DNA of 64,000 nucleotides from Bursaphelenchus xylophilus (GCA_904066235.2 CAJFCV020000005.1:9853501-9917500), one strand, 5' to 3'. Positions 1 through 12,231 are shown, counted from the first letter of the stretch. Notes: generated by a model not told the origin, from the sequence alone. Made by a program: numbers and translations.

Positions 1-88
1 AAAATCAGAGAAAGACTGTGGAAGTTACACGATGAACCCGAAACTTCAAACAAAATTTCGGCAGTGAGCAAGTGGCATCTAGATTTCT

Positions 89-238
89 TATCAGTCCGTC
101 GGAAAAATAATGAGCAATGTCGCATCGGAAATTGCACCGCCGCCGGGAAAATGCGTTGTGTCGCGACAAAACCATGCGCTTTTCAGCGGCGCTGTCGACA
201 GAGCGACGGTGTACACATTATTTTCCCGACGGACTGGC
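89..238. repeat. F1 palindromic MITE
   Basis: A 150-bp imperfect palindrome. The left end reads CAGTCCGTCGGAAAAATAAT and the right end is its near reverse complement, ending ...TATTTTCCCGACGGACTG. The inner arms carry the GTCGC-rich signature seen in the other F1 copies (38074, 39075, 45345, 47527, 61969). It has no coding capacity. It is a non-autonomous DNA transposon judged from structure and copy number within the window only. Confidence 0.8.
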
Positions 239-2520
239 ATGTTAGAAGCTCCCACTTGTTTCCATGCCTTCCGGCCATGACTCGATTATTGGGATATTAA
301 GTGGAACTTTCTGGAACCTTCAAAAAAATTCAACGGAGTTTACTTGAAAATTTTTGATTATTATGTATGTTGGGTATAATAATATCTGCAACTGGTTAAT
401 CTCGTCGGTTGTGCTTATTTTAATAATGCTTTTAAAAAAGCATTTAGAAATTTTTTTTGACGAAAGTCTACTGTTTCTATCCGCCTGTACTAGTCATTTT
501 CCCGAAAGCTGGGGCAATTTCATACTCTTCCCTTGTAAAAAATAGGCGTCGAACAACGAATCAATGACTTGGAATTTGCGCGGTGCAAGTTTGGTATGAC
601 CATGAGGGAGTGAAGGTAAATAATCGCCACAAAAAGAATGAAACGTTCCGAAATTTTCTAACAATAGCCCACCAGCAACATGTTTACACCCAGAAAAACA
701 TGAGTGGTGTAATAAAAAGAACCAAGACATGAAGAACCCGTATGCAAATGTCCCACAGTATAAACTATAAAACAAATTTATAGTTATCAAGCCTGCAGCA
801 GGTAAACAGAAATTCTCTTATCACCGGAAACGCCATGATATATTTATAAGTACATAGTATCACCTTATCGAGGTTTACAGTTCGGCGGCATGTGGTTTAC
901 ATTTGATTTCCAATATCTTGCACACAATTTGTTTTTAATTTCAAAATTGAATTTTGAAATGTCAAAAATCCGATGACATTTTGCAACAAAGGTTATTTTT
1001 TGTGCTGTTTTCTGATTGTGATTTACTATAAAGTTGCATAATGTGATGGAAACATTGCTTATTTTCCAATGATCAGGTCCTGCGAACTCTAAGCGCGACG
1101 TCAAATATTGTTTTTTAATCGTTGAATATCTCGTTGCACCTGCAAAGCACCACATATAAATTCCTAATTCAGGAATTTATATGTGGCCTATCTCCGAAAC
1201 GTGTGCAAAATTAAAAAAAATACTATGGATCACTTCCTTGTTAGTAGATTTCAGTGAATCACCTCGTGTTTTTGACCCAGAGGAGGTGCGCGCAAGTCAC
1301 AAGTCATAGAATACGACAAATGGCGGGATCACAAGCCAAAGCGTTAAATCGCAGGTAGTCTGATCATCGTAAATACCAGATCGATACCTCCGAATCGGAT
1401 ATATGAAAAGCGTTCGTTCTTTGGAACCTTCAGTTCTCATTTCATACATATCCGATCCAATTTGACAAAGCCATTTGCAATGAGTTCAGCGGGAGGGTTT
1501 GAACAGCTGAGGGATGGAAAAATTCAGCTCCAAAACTGGCTATGGACATGGTTTTTTCCAACCAGTGTTAAAAGCGGATCTCTGGGAAAGCGCTTGCATT
1601 TAGTCCGTCATTTTTGCTATTGTGCATTTGAGAATTTCGTTACAAGGGAAGTTTTTCATTTGGAGCCCTTAGATTTCCTTAAAATTTTCCCAAGAACTTT
1701 AGCCTGCGCTCACAACGGCCCAGATATTCAAAAAGCATGCAAAATGAATACTGCCGGGAAGACGGCAAACGGTTTCTTGCATAACTTTTTCGTTCCTGCA
1801 GGAGGAAATTTTCATTTTTTATAAGAAAATTATACGCCACAAGAGTAATCGAGCCAAAATTTTTAAGCCTAACATTGCAAAAAAAAACTAGCTTTTTTTG
1901 AAAAATTTTAGACCAGAAAACCTGGGCGATTTTTGAATACTGTGAGCAGAAATCTAGTATGCTTCTTAGAAAATTCTGTTCTAAATTTTAGCCGACTTTA
2001 ACCCATCTGTTTTGCCCGTATCAAAGGCTTTCCTTGTCTGCAAAACCGAACTTCCTTGTTTTCGTCCACCCTCCGATGTCTCATACGGTTTTTGAGCAGG
2101 AATTTTTGCAGATCCAAGCTCAGTAAAAGCAACAGAATGAGTCAGAAAATAGTTGACGTTTCATCCCTACTGTAAGATAAATCCGATTTACCATGTTTAT
2201 GTTTGATCGCGGTCGCAGAAAATACGCCCTCTCGTTTCAAAGTTTACCTATTTTTTTCCGTCCATACGACCTCATAAAACTATAGACACACAGGCATGTT
2301 CAGTGAACGAGGGCTCTTGTCACGGCCGTTATGTGATTATCTGCGAAGTTTCAGCGTGTTTAGCCGTTGTTTTTCAATTTACGGAGCTCTCGTATTACCT
2401 TTTTTTGTGCGCTGTAATCTGCTGTTATGATCTTTTGGTCTTGCATATTATTTTCGTAGTCCACAGACCTTGCTTTTCAACGTATCTTCAGCAATTCCTC
2501 CTTGTTTGTTTTCCAGAAAA
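239..2520. other. Gene-poor stretch, no supported gene
   Basis: I see no exon chain here. The open frames at 1462-1824 and 865-1155 lie over repeat-like sequence. An F2-like fragment sits near 1075-1160, and another around 1680-1740 where the 'pair of GATATTC' signature recurs. A perfect hairpin lies at 1150-1186. Upstream elements of the transporter gene starting at 2521 may be in the last few hundred bases, but I recognise no clear core promoter. Confidence 0.5.
1150..1186. repeat. Perfect 16-bp hairpin
   Basis: CCACATATAAATTCCT at 1150-1165 is followed by a 5-base loop and its exact reverse complement at 1171-1186. It lies at the edge of an F2-like fragment, whose other copies also end in sequence like ATATGTGGCC. 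It is therefore probably the junction of two F2 ends rather than an independent element. Confidence 0.75.
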
Positions 2521-5018
2521 ATGCAGACGGACTGGCGATCGATCTACATCTTGACAATTGTCATGTTCTTGGGCTCCTTCAAGATGGCGGCAATGTCATC
2601 GGGCTTGTGGGCCTATATGAAAGTGGTAGGCCCTATGCTTCATGAGAGATGAGACTAAATTGCAGCTCGATCCCGATATAACGGAGACCTTCCTTGGCAT
2701 AATGAACTCAATTTCTAACACTACAAATCTGCTTTTTTCATTTATTGCGGGAGTTATCTGCGATAAACTTGGTAATACTAAGTAAGTGGCGATGTGCTTG
2801 CGAGAATTCCTTACTCTATTCATTCCAAGGCAAGGTGTGTTAACAGACTGACAGCAGTCGACAAATTGCTAAACAGAAATCAAAGTGAGCACCAAATTTG
2901 ATGGCAAAAAGTATCATAGAGATGCAAAAGTTTTGTTTCGTATAAAGGGTTGTTATACCTATATAAGAGATGTTTATGAATCTACATATTCTGATGCAAG
3001 TAAAACCTTTCACTTTAAACAAACCCCAGCGTTTTTGGTAGTCTCTATGATATTTTTCGATACCAAATTCGGAACTCATTTCGACCTCCCTGCTTATCAA
3101 TTTGCCGACTGAAGTCAGTCTATCAACGCACCTTGCCTAGACCACCAATAGTTAAAAATCTCACAGCCTTCTTTTAGACTCTGCATTGTTGTTGGAAAAG
3201 GTTTATGGATTTTCGCCGTGTTGGCCTATCTTTTGGTGGAAAAGCTGCCAAAACATACGAGGTACGGCTTTCTATTCATGGAAGTCTGTTTTGGCCTATC
3301 AATGGGCCTAATGAGCACCTCGCGGACAACCGTATCAATGAACTCAAGCGAAGCCGATCGGCCGAGAGCTTTTGCCGTGATGAGCCTGGCGATTTCAATT
3401 GGATTGGGTCTTGGCCCAGCAGTGATCGTTCCCATGACTCTACTACCTTATCCGGGATTTGAAATGCCATTTGGCGTCCATTTGAATCTCTATACCGCTC
3501 CAATGTACTTCGTGCTACTTACTGTTATCATCTCTATTGTTTTACTGGTGGTCTGGTTTGATGGGAGAATGCATGTCAAAGACTATCCGAAGAAGATTCC
3601 CGATATCAAGTCGGAAGGAAGATTCAAATGGAATTTCGAGACTTCGTACGACAAGTTTGCTGTGTTTATTTGTTGCCTGACCCGTGTTGTGCAGTCTTCC
3701 AGCATGTTGTTTTTAATGAACGTTGGTGGACCTTACATGATGACAATTTTTGGATGGAGCAGCAAAGACCTGCTGCAATATAATTCTATTGTTCATACCG
3801 CGATTGGAGTAGTTTCTGGATGTGTATGGTAAGTTTTTATGATATTGAGGTTGCCATAGTAAAAAAAATGCCGAAAAGGAGATCAAGGAGGTCCCAAATT
3901 TGATACCATCAAAAGGTGTCGCGGAGATAGGTACAATAAGACCGGAAAGTCAATAGTCTCCGTGACGCCTTTTGATGCTTTAAAGTCTCTCTGATGTCTT
4001 TAGCAACGTTTTTGTCGCCTAGGACAAGTCTTTAGTCCATATGCTTCATTTCTAACATCTTAGCGCATACATCCATGTTCCTCTTACAATTAGAAAAATT
4101 TTTTTAGCGCTCTCTACATTTTCAATATCGCCCAGAAATATCTCTCGGATCGGCGTGCTATTGTCATCAGTATGGCTCTAAAACTCGTCTACTACCTCCT
4201 CACCTACCCTTATCCATTCCTGACCTCGAGAATCCCATATGAAATCAAGGAGGAGAATGGGACAATCGTCCAGGACGGCTGCTCTGATCGCCTCGAGTGG
4301 TGTGAAACGACGCCGCAGATAAATCTATGGGTGTACACCGCTGCGAGTGTTCTTTGCTTTGGTGTTGGGATGCCCTTGATCATGCTGAATTTGGACGTGC
4401 TTTACTCGAAAGTTCTGGGCCACATCAAACAGGGAAAAATGCAAGGCATGTTCTTGTTGAGTGGCGAGGTGTTGACGGTTTTCGGACCGATTATCTTTAC
4501 GTAAGTTTCTTTTTAATAGTGGTGGAGATAACCTAGTGGTAAAAGACGTACCATTTTGTATCCGGGAAGTATCAAAAATTGCGCCAAAATACCTCCCTCT
4601 CCAAGTCAAAAGACTCCAACTGCTCCTTTAGTGACCGAAAGGGCGAAGTCTTCGCAAGGGAGTGGTTTTTAGTTGGAGATGGAGGTATTTTGCCGCATTT
4701 TTGGTACTTCCCGGATGCAAAATGGTACATTTTTTGCCCTTCGATCATATCCGCCACTGTACTGTGTATTTATTAGTCGTTAGAGGGAGGCTTGAAAAAA
4801 GAAACCTTTTCCAAAACAAATCACATCAATGGAAAATTTTCAGCTCAATCTACGAAGCTACGGGTCCTGTTTACATTTGGCAATTTAATATCGTCACCAT
4901 AACCGGCGTGTTAATTCTGTGGATCGTCTACTACGAGCGGATGATATCAGCGACGCGGCGGGAACAAGGCAAAGCAATAAGTTTTCCGGAGACTATAGCC
5001 GTGCTTGAAGGGTTGTAA
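2521..5018 (+). CDS. MFS transporter, MFSD8/CLN7-like
   Basis: Five exons: 2521-2625, 2666-2781, 3178-3828, 4108-4500, 4844-5018. They join in phase to 479 residues. The protein is a multi-pass membrane protein with the major facilitator pattern: an early loop with LDPDITETFLG, GVICDKLGNTK in the TM2-3 loop, many hydrophobic segments, and a C-terminal half with LYSKVLGHIKQGKMQG followed by GEVLTVFGPIIFT and SIYEATGPVY. The late SK.LG..QG..QG motif is typical of the MFSD8/CLN7 branch, whose members are lysosomal or endosomal transporters. The substrate cannot be read from sequence. Start chosen at the ATG just before TM1. Introns 2 and 4 contain MITEs but all splice sites are intact. A polyadenylation-like AATAAA lies near 5098. 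It converges with the SET gene downstream. Confidence 0.85.
2826..3140. repeat. MITE in transporter intron 2
   Basis: An inverted-repeat element of about 310 bp inside the second intron. The left end AAGGCAAGGTGTGTTAACAG and the right end ...CAACGCACCTTGCCTAG are near reverse complements over about 25 bp, and a second inner inverted pair (GCAGTCGACAAATTG / CAATTTGCCGACTG) follows. It ends well before the acceptor at 3177, so splicing should be unaffected. Confidence 0.7.
4533..4760. repeat. F3 MITE in transporter intron 4
   Basis: Inverted repeat of about 225 bp. The left arm has CCATTTTGTATCCGGGAAGT and the right arm ACTTCCCGGATGCAAAATGG, with CTCCCTCTCCAAG / TTGGAGATGGAGG further in. The outer end reads CCGCCACTGT. 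The same family occurs at 24545, 29425 and 29890. Three of the four copies lie inside introns, in otherwise intact genes. Confidence 0.8.
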
Positions 5019-5335
5019 ATAATTCGAGTATCAGCAGTGGTATATTTAATTTTTATTTACCTTTAAATATGTTTTACCCGTTCTATGAAGTTTAGACAAT
5101 AAACTATTTTTTGAATAAATGTCTGACGCCATTCCGACTTATTGTAAATAAACGCCTAAATGGACTGGCGAAACCGCAGGGGAACAGAGGACTGGCCTAA
5201 TCCGAGTCTATGACAACAGGCTCCAAAAGTGCAAGCTTTTCCTGTTCTGAAAAAAAATTGAAACTGTAATTTGAGGGGTCATTTTGCAATCTCTAATAAA
5301 TCTGTGTTCCTTCAGACTTAAAAAATTTTCTTCCT

Positions 5336-7736
5336 CTAGACATGCCAAAACTTTTTTACATTGTCATCCTTACCTTTTATCTTTTTCCATGTTGGAATCT
5401 CGATCCGCCGGCGTTCTTCTTGCTCCTGCTCATTCCTTCTTTTCTCCGCCACTTGTGCTTTTGATCGCTTTGGTGGGAATTCACAACTTGACAAGCCGCA
5501 ATAGCAAGTCCTCTTGTCCTTTCTAAAGTACTTCTCTCCGTAATTCAACGTGATCTCTTCTCCGGGCACGATGTCAGACGTTACGATGAATCCGATTTGA
5601 GGGAACAGAAAGGAGTGGGGTTTGTCGCGGATGAAATAAAAGGGACTCAAGTTGCTCCGACACGAGTGGTTCAGGTAGGCGCACAAATTGCCATGATATC
5701 GGGCGTCTATTGTGTAGTCAAAAGATTCTTTCTGAAACACCAAAACGCGTAAAGTATTGCTTTTTATGACATGTAAAAAATAGGAAAGTGATATGCGACG
5801 CTCATACTTCTTCAATTTTTTTCTGCATGGACAGCATACAAATTCCTGAAAACTTTAGCCCGCGCTTTGCAGGAGCAGCCCAGATATTCAACGATCATTG
5901 CCGTGGAGAGAGTATGGAAAATGATGAGAGCGGCCGAAGAGAAATTAATACTATTATAGAAATGTTTTTCTCTGGCCGTCTCTCCTCACTTTCCATGCTA
6001 TCTCGGCTGCAAAGATCGTTGAATATCTCGGCAGCCCCTGCAAAGTGCCAACGAAAACTTTCACGAGCTTGTACGCGCACCATGCAGACAACTTTGAAGA
6101 AATAAGAGCGTTACCGCCTCGAGCTTCCGCAAAACGAAGTCTTCCAAAATCATTTACCCCTTTTCTTCCTTCAACAGTATACATATACGATCCGTCATCT
6201 CGGTGCGTCTTTTCGGCGTCGAAGACAATTTCCCCCAAATATTCTCCAAAAAACGTACCTAAAATCATAACCTCGCCAAGAAAAATCCCTTACCTTTCTC
6301 AATGTACTCTCTGGCAAACACTCCGTATCCCATTATATCCAAATTCCTCATTTCGGTCTTGAACTGCACTCCGGGTTTCGTGATTTTTTGTTGGCATCTC
6401 GCGTTGCAGGCACAGACCCCGCTTCGGCATTCCAAAATCTCATGGAGCGGATCACATTTGGCGACAGCTTCCGGCTCCAAAGCTCTCCCATCCGCAACCT
6501 TCAAAAGTGAAGCTTTTCGGCATGAGCAAGAGTCGGAATTGCATTCACCCGGAGGACAATTACAACCAGGTGGATGGACAATCTGAAAAATGAAACTGTC
6601 AAATTCAAATAAAGGTCACATTCGGTCGTAAAAATTATATCTCAACGACTTACGTTCTGTTTCTTACAACTCCTACTGAGTTTTGTCATCACCTTCTCAA
6701 ACTCCTTTTTATCCATGGCACATTTGGGAAGATAGTAAAAAGTAAGGTCGACTGGCCGCTTCCCACCATAGTTGTAGATTGGAACAGGATGTCGCTCCAC
6801 TCCTTGAGAAAAATCATCCATAATGAGCTTCGCTTTTTTGGGGTGTATTGGTTGTATTTCCGTTTTCTTCATAAATTTCGGATCAAACTGATGAACCGAC
6901 TGAAATACCAATGAATTAGAGCAAAATCACGAACACAAATGGATAAACCCCAACATTCAGACATGATGCGAACCCAGCAGCAGATATCTGACCCAATTTT
7001 GTAATTTTTGAAGCTATCCTCTACCTAAAACCAAAAGAAAAAACAAAGTATAAGATAACTTACTATTTTTGTGTCTTTAGAAACGATTTTCAGATGGTCT
7101 AGCAGCTCAATGTCACTGTTATCGTCGGACGACTTAGTTTCTACCTAAAATAACAAAGAATATTATTTTTCCACATGGAACACTTAAAATAATCTAAATT
7201 CTAAAAAAACTAACAATTTTCACCTTCCTCTTGACTTTCCGCACTTTGAGCACCTGAAAATCGTCGCTATCATCGCTATCCTGGCTGGATTCTACAACCC
7301 TTTTCAGCTTTTTCATCTTATCTTCCGATTTCAATTTACTTGTTGATGGCTCTTCTAGTACAACATTATTGGCTGTCGATGTTCTCGGATTCTCACAATT
7401 GAAAGCATAACCAGCGTCCCAGGTTGATTCAGCCACCTTCTTCCTTTTTTTCGTCTCGTCTTTCTTCTTCAATCCACTTGTACCAGCTTTATCAACATGA
7501 CTCGTTCCTGGCTTTTGAACCGTTACAGTCTCCACTTTCCCAACATTGACCTCATCTTCCTCAGTCATCATGATCGCTTTGCGCACAGATTTTGTCCTTT
7601 GCAGCACCAATTCGACGGTTTTTGAGAGATCCTTCGATATTGCACTTGCCATAGATGAAGATGGAGAATCTCGATGCACGACCACATCTTGAGGGCCCAA
7701 TTCGTTGCGATTTTCCCCTGGAATTGGAGGAGCCAT
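5336..7736 (-). CDS. SUV39/G9a-type SET-domain histone lysine methyltransferase
   Basis: Minus-strand exons: 7736-7224, 7144-7064, optionally 7024-6974, 6899-6654, 6582-6294, 6258-6158, 5731-5336, giving about 541-558 residues. The N-terminal about 200 residues are charged and low-complexity. Exon 4 has DDFSQGVERHPVPIYNYGGK, the pre-SET lead-in of this class. Exon 5 carries the Cys-rich pre-SET zinc cluster (CNC, EC, SCSC, KC, EC, VCACNARC). The SET core follows: GYGVFAREYIEKG, FFGEYLGEIVF, DARYHGN, NHSC and EEITLNYGEKY. A post-SET CYCGLSSC completes it. All catalytic motifs are present, so the enzyme should be active, most likely on histone H3 lysine 9; no chromodomain or ankyrin repeats are seen. 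The small third exon has a weak donor, and skipping it keeps the frame. The last intron holds an F2 palindrome. Confidence 0.85.
5840..6070. repeat. F2 palindromic MITE in SET gene intron
   Basis: Two inverted arms, GCAGGAGCAGCCCAGATATT (5870-5889) and its near complement around 6016-6043, with TCAACGATC in both. It lies inside the last intron of the SET gene (5732-6157). The F2 signature recurs many times in the window. Splice sites flanking it are intact. Confidence 0.75.
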
Positions 7737-8234
7737 CCTGACGATTCTTCGAAAAAACTTTTTTACAGAAAAATAAAAATTACGGAATTATTTTTCAACC
7801 GCGAGGTGCGCCCGAGCTTTCTGCAGATGGCACGGAAAATGAAGCAAAATTATACGAAAAATGTTACGATTTGTCAGGATTGATGTAAAGCAAGATAATG
7901 AACAACTTTTACAATTCTATCTTTCGGTATGGTAATAATTTTCCTCATGTATTTTCACCTATGTTTATGGGTAACATAATTCTCGGTCAGAAGAGGAAAA
8001 AAATTGTTACATTTCAAGTGTTTTTGACTTGTTTACGTATTACTTGCTCTATTACGAAGCTACAGAAGGGTTGCAATGCCCTTTTTCTAGCAATTTCCAC
8101 TTCAAATTTTCAATTGAAGCCCCTCAAATTATCTCCAATCAAAAATTTCTCCATAAATCATTCGAAAATAATTCGATTATCTAATATTTCAATCACTTAT
8201 AAGCTCTACACACTGTCGTTTGCCGCATTTTGAG
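7737..8234. other. Divergent intergenic region
   Basis: About 500 bp between the divergent SET gene and the first galectin-like gene. AT-rich, with no exon-like frame or repeat family that I recognise. It presumably holds both promoters; no clean TATA box is visible. Confidence 0.4.
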
Positions 8235-9576
8235 ATGTTTCACTATCTATTTTTGTCGTTTCTGGCCACAGTCTTGGCCCATGGCGATCGAGAAACCTAC
8301 ACGAAGATCTGCGGAGGGATGCGACGCGGAGTTTCGGTCTTCTACAAGGGCGTGCCGACGTCCGAGTTGTTTTCGCTAACCCTGTACGATCAACGGAAGG
8401 GCAGTTGCGGTCGGAAGACGGACTTTAGTCGCTCTATCCGGCCGTTTTACGCAGCTCATATCGGTCGGTTCCCGATGGACTTGCGCAAAAATAACTCGAT
8501 TTTTCTGGCCTATGGAGGCCCTGAGGGTCGGCGGTTCGCGAAGTCGAGCTATTTTGATCAGCCCGAACCGAGGGATGATCGGAAGTTTACGATCGAGATT
8601 CGGATGGTAAATGATACATGCGCACGTTACTACGTGGACAAGAATGAAGTGGGCGATGTTTGGTAAGATTTTTTTGGTGAACTATTACATATCTTACGTT
8701 ATCCCTTTACGTTGACGAGGGAAGGGCTCCAAGTGAGACGCTCAATTTTTTTTTGAAATTTCCTAGACTCGCCGAGCATAGGCTCCGTATCTATTTCTGA
8801 AAATTTTAGCTTGCTCGTTGTAGCGGCAGTCGACATATTCAGCCATCTTTGACGAGTGAGTAAGCAGAATGTGGAGACCGCCTAAAGAAAAAAACAATTT
8901 TGTCCGTATCTCTGTAGAAATAAGGATGAGAAGTTTTATACCAAAATTCGAAGAAAAGCTTTACATTTTGGCCAAATTTTGATTTTAAAACTCGATCATT
9001 TTCCGCAAAGAGCAAGCTTGAAGTCTCGCCTGTAGTCTTGTTACTGTTGACATCAATTTTTTGAGAGTTTCTTTCAGTAACCGCTACTTCCGCGATGCGA
9101 ATTGCCTGGTGTCAAGCAATGGTGTAGACATCCGTCGTCATTGGGTGAAAGGAGATCCGGGCTGCTCTCAAGAAGCCGATGACAATTCATACTCCAGAAG
9201 TGATGGTAGGAATTAACCACATCATTGTTTTTTTAAAATTTTGTTCTTCGATATTAAACTTGCATAACCACTGCAAAAAAAGTTCTTGTTTTCTCTTTTA
9301 GACAACAGCAGATATGACGATGATGACGATGACGATAGTGATGATCGCTCGGACAGTTCACGTGGAAGGAGAAGAGGCCGACGTTCGGCGAGGTCAGGCA
9401 GATCGAGATCCGGAAGACGCGATCGAAGAAGACTTGACAGTTTGGAGCGGAAGATCAGACGCATTGCAAGGGAAGAAGTGAGAAATTCAAAAAGTTTAAA
9501 AAAGCGTGCTGGCAGAAGAGGCGATTCTGACGAGGATTCACGGGAGCCTAGAATCATAAGAAGACGAAGAAATTGA
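8235..9576 (+). CDS. Secreted galectin-like protein with Asp- and Arg-rich tail
   Basis: Three exons: 8235-8662, 9078-9205, 9302-9576, giving 276 residues. Start at the ATG opening a signal peptide (MFHYLFLSFLATVLAHG). Residues about 20-142 resemble the divergent galectin-like heads of the downstream genes: CGGMRRGVSVFY, then FSLTLYDQRKGSC at the position of the galectin H-x-N-x-R strand, and a final strand ending VDKNEVGDV before a phase-2 intron. Exon 2 has the conserved C...HWVKGDPGC linker. Exon 3 differs from all paralogues: an Asp run, then an Arg/Ser-rich region with RRGRRSARSGRSRSGRRDRR and a terminal RRRRN. There is no Thr stretch and no C-terminal Cys module. A highly basic tail on a secreted protein suggests binding to polyanions such as glycans or DNA; this is inference. 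An AATAAA signal follows at about 9606. Confidence 0.7.
8720..9020. repeat. F2-like element in an intron
   Basis: In the first intron of the galectin-like gene. Begins CCAAGTGAGACGCTCAATTT, a diverged F2 end, and carries GCGGCAGTCGACATATTCAG like the F2 inner arm. The right end near 9017 (AAGTCTCGCCTG) is diverged. The acceptor at 9071-9077 is untouched. Confidence 0.55.
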
Positions 9577-9957
9577 AAATTAATCTGCTTTATTTGATTT
9601 GATGATAATAAAGACATTTTTTGTTTTTAACAGTCGTCATATCAGTCTGTCGAGAAAATAATCTGGCAAGATTTTCCACTTGCCCCATTGCAATTTTATA
9701 CGTGTAACATTTTTTTGCTGTTTCTTGCCGCAAAACAACAACCGTTTCAGCTAAAGCAATGCCAATATTGATGTTATATGTATGCAGTATGTAGAGCCCT
9801 TATAAGATTCTCAAAAACATCTGCGTTTAATATTCTCCCAGACATGCTACGCTTCTGTTTATCATAATTGTCTAATGGTTATTTCCCTCCGCTGCGAACC
9901 CCTTAGCCTGCGAAACGAAAACGTAATCAAACGGTTCGGTTCACCTTTCCCAACGTC

Positions 9958-11502
9958 ATGTGGGAACTTACAGTACTCCTTCTTTTTAGCCTTGCGTATT
10001 GCGTCACATCCGGGGAGTGGTACCTTATGCCAGTATGCGGCCGACTAGAGCCTGGGATGAAGGTTCGCTTCTACGCGAGTGTCTTTAGAACCGAATGGAT
10101 TATCCAGTTGCATGTGAACCGCGAGACGCAGTGTTACAATGGCAAGATGGATTTGAATACGGATCGTCCATTCCATGTCAACCATTACTTTGTTCATCCC
10201 CAGATTCCCGCGCATAATCGGCAATTTGCGGTCGTGGCTGGGCCCGCAAACAGCTGGGACTTTTATCACTGGGTTGACATGCGGTCAGATATCCAACAAA
10301 ATCAGTTCATTCAGGCCGATGTGATTGTTGTCAAAGGGGGGTTCGACTACTTTGCGAATGGAAATTACATTGCGAGCGCTATGTAAGTTACACATTAGTC
10401 TTTACGGACAATGAAGCCAAAATTAAACATATATAAATACGATGATTTCAGGTCTAATTATGCTACCGAAAAAGTGGATTGTGTTCTGGCAACCATGGAT
10501 GCGAATGTGCCATACAAATGGATCGAAGGACAACCCAATTGCCCTTATCGAGCCAACGACACCATCCGACCGGGCTTCGAGCCAACTACGGAAGCCCCAC
10601 CAACAACAACGACTTCTAGTTCAAGCCAGAGTCCAACCGGCTCAACTCCCAGGCCAACACCTCCCCCATATTTTCCCCCACCCGGCTGGCCTTATTGTAT
10701 CCCTCCTTTTTGTTATCCATATATTACTTTCCCATGTCATCCTATGTGCTATACAAATTGTCCGGTCTATTGTCCACCTGCATGCTATGTAGTCCCAGGC
10801 TATGGCTACCAGCCTCCACCGGTATATCCTCCCTGTAATTTGGCCAACCTCCCGACCTGTCTTCCTTATTATGGTGTACCTCCTTATGAGGCAGTCCCAG
10901 CGGCATATGTCGCACCACAATGCCACTATCTTCCGGGAATTTGGCCATGGATAGTGAATTGGCCACCCTATCCGCAAACAACGCAGAATCCATTTTCAAC
11001 TCCGTCATTTCCGACTTCCACAGCCAGCACTGGTACTTGGCCCCCAACTCAGTCAACCCAATCCACAGCTAGCACTGGTACTTGCCCAACAACGCAATCA
11101 ACTCAATCAACCGCAAGCACAGGAACTTGGCCGCCAACTCAGTCAACAGCCTCCACTGTCTCGACTGCGTCTACCCAGTTCACTCAAAGCACCGCAAGCA
11201 CACAATCAACCCTCAGCACGGCTTCTACGCCAAGTTCCCCAACAACTTCTCCAACTTCGAGCCCGACGCAGTCCACATCAACATCGCCAACCCCCACGAC
11301 AACCTTAACACTTCCTCCTGGTTATTCAATGTGCCCATTTCCGCCGCTTCACGGTACTATTTTGCATGAAGGAGAGGTGTATCCCGGCTGCACAGATCAG
11401 AACGGAAATTTGGTTGCATTGCAGTGTGTGGGAGCGTACAAAGGCACTGTGCAAGTTGGCCAAATCATACCCACTGGGTGCTTATGGGAACAGAAAAAAT
11501 AA
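9958..11502 (+). CDS. Secreted galectin-like/mucin-like protein A
   Basis: Two exons, 9958-10382 and 10452-11502, giving 491 residues. Signal peptide 1-19. Galectin-like head about 20-142: VCGRLEPGMKVRFYAS, WIIQLHVNRETQC (matching the galectin H-x-N-x-R strand), NSWDFYHW, and a final strand FDYFANGNYIASAM. The intron then falls in phase 2. A linker with KVDC and YKWIEGQPNCPY follows, then a Pro/Tyr/Cys-rich region (about 200-340) with paired Cys such as CHPMCYTNCPVYCPPACY, then a Thr/Ser mucin-like region with near-exact repeats of STASTGTWPPTQ. The last 55 residues form a Cys module: EGEVYPGC, LQC, GQIIPTGCLW. No membrane anchor is seen, so it is probably an O-glycosylated extracellular protein. 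No direct hit to a named gene is claimed. Confidence 0.8.
11029..11240 (+). repeat. Thr/Ser-coding tandem repeat
   Basis: Within the mucin-like region of protein A. The unit encoding STASTGTWPPTQ or a close variant recurs at about 11029, 11065 and 11110, followed by shorter STAST/STQST units. Nucleotide similarity between units is high, which fits recent slippage expansion. No paralogue in the array has the same repeat, so the length of this region is likely to vary between strains. Confidence 0.75.
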
Positions 11503-12231
11503 AAGTCAAGGATGGTTGTAATAAATTTTATCTTATGGTTGACTAAATTTGTATGAAAAAATGCTTGTGGCTGATTTTTTACAGACCGGCCACATATTGA
11601 TTGCTTATTAGTCATCGAGCCATGCAGCCGTCATGTCTGATGACATTTGGGAGCCAGAAAACACCGCAGTCTTAAAAACTCTACTTATTAAGGTAGACCG
11701 GTTGGGCTATAAAATCTGGATGAAATAATCGTGGAATTCTTAGATTTTCTATCTCTGGCGTCCAACTTATTATCAGACTTTTGAATTACCGCAAGTGCGA
11801 GGGTCAGGTTTTCTCTCGATTACCGCATGGAGAGCCGAGATATTCAACAATTTTTGCGGCCGCGGAAAGCGGTCACAGAGAGAAACACATTTGGCCATAG
11901 CTTTTTTCAGAGTAGACTTTCCGTGGAATTTGAAATTGGCATGAAACTTATCAATTCGCAAAAGGTTGTCATTTTTTGTCAGTTTTGACCCAAAAGCCTT
12001 GTTCGTTTCTGCAAAGCGCAAAATATGTAGCGGTCTCGTATATGGCTAATAAGCAATTTGAGGGAGAATCCTTAAATTTTCAACCTCCTGCGTCCAACTG
12101 AACCCATTAAAACGGTCTCAACATTATGCATAATAACTTGATTATAACCGGCAGCTATCCAATGATGGCCACGTTGCGAGTTCGCATAAACTTTATGAAA
12201 AATTACGCTTCATTGTCATTATTATACCATC
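11503..12231. other. Intergenic spacer with F2 fragment
   Basis: Contains the polyadenylation-like AATAAA after protein A (about 11519), then an F2-like segment at about 11800-12035 (GCATGGAGAGCCGAGATATT and TTTCTGCAAAGCGCAAAATATG). The remaining about 200 bp before 12232 presumably hold the promoter of the next gene. No coding frame is supported. Confidence 0.5.

Noticed and set aside
1462..1824. 120-residue open frame near the left end
   Set aside because: Part is F2-like repeat and the rest has no domain, leader or splice support.
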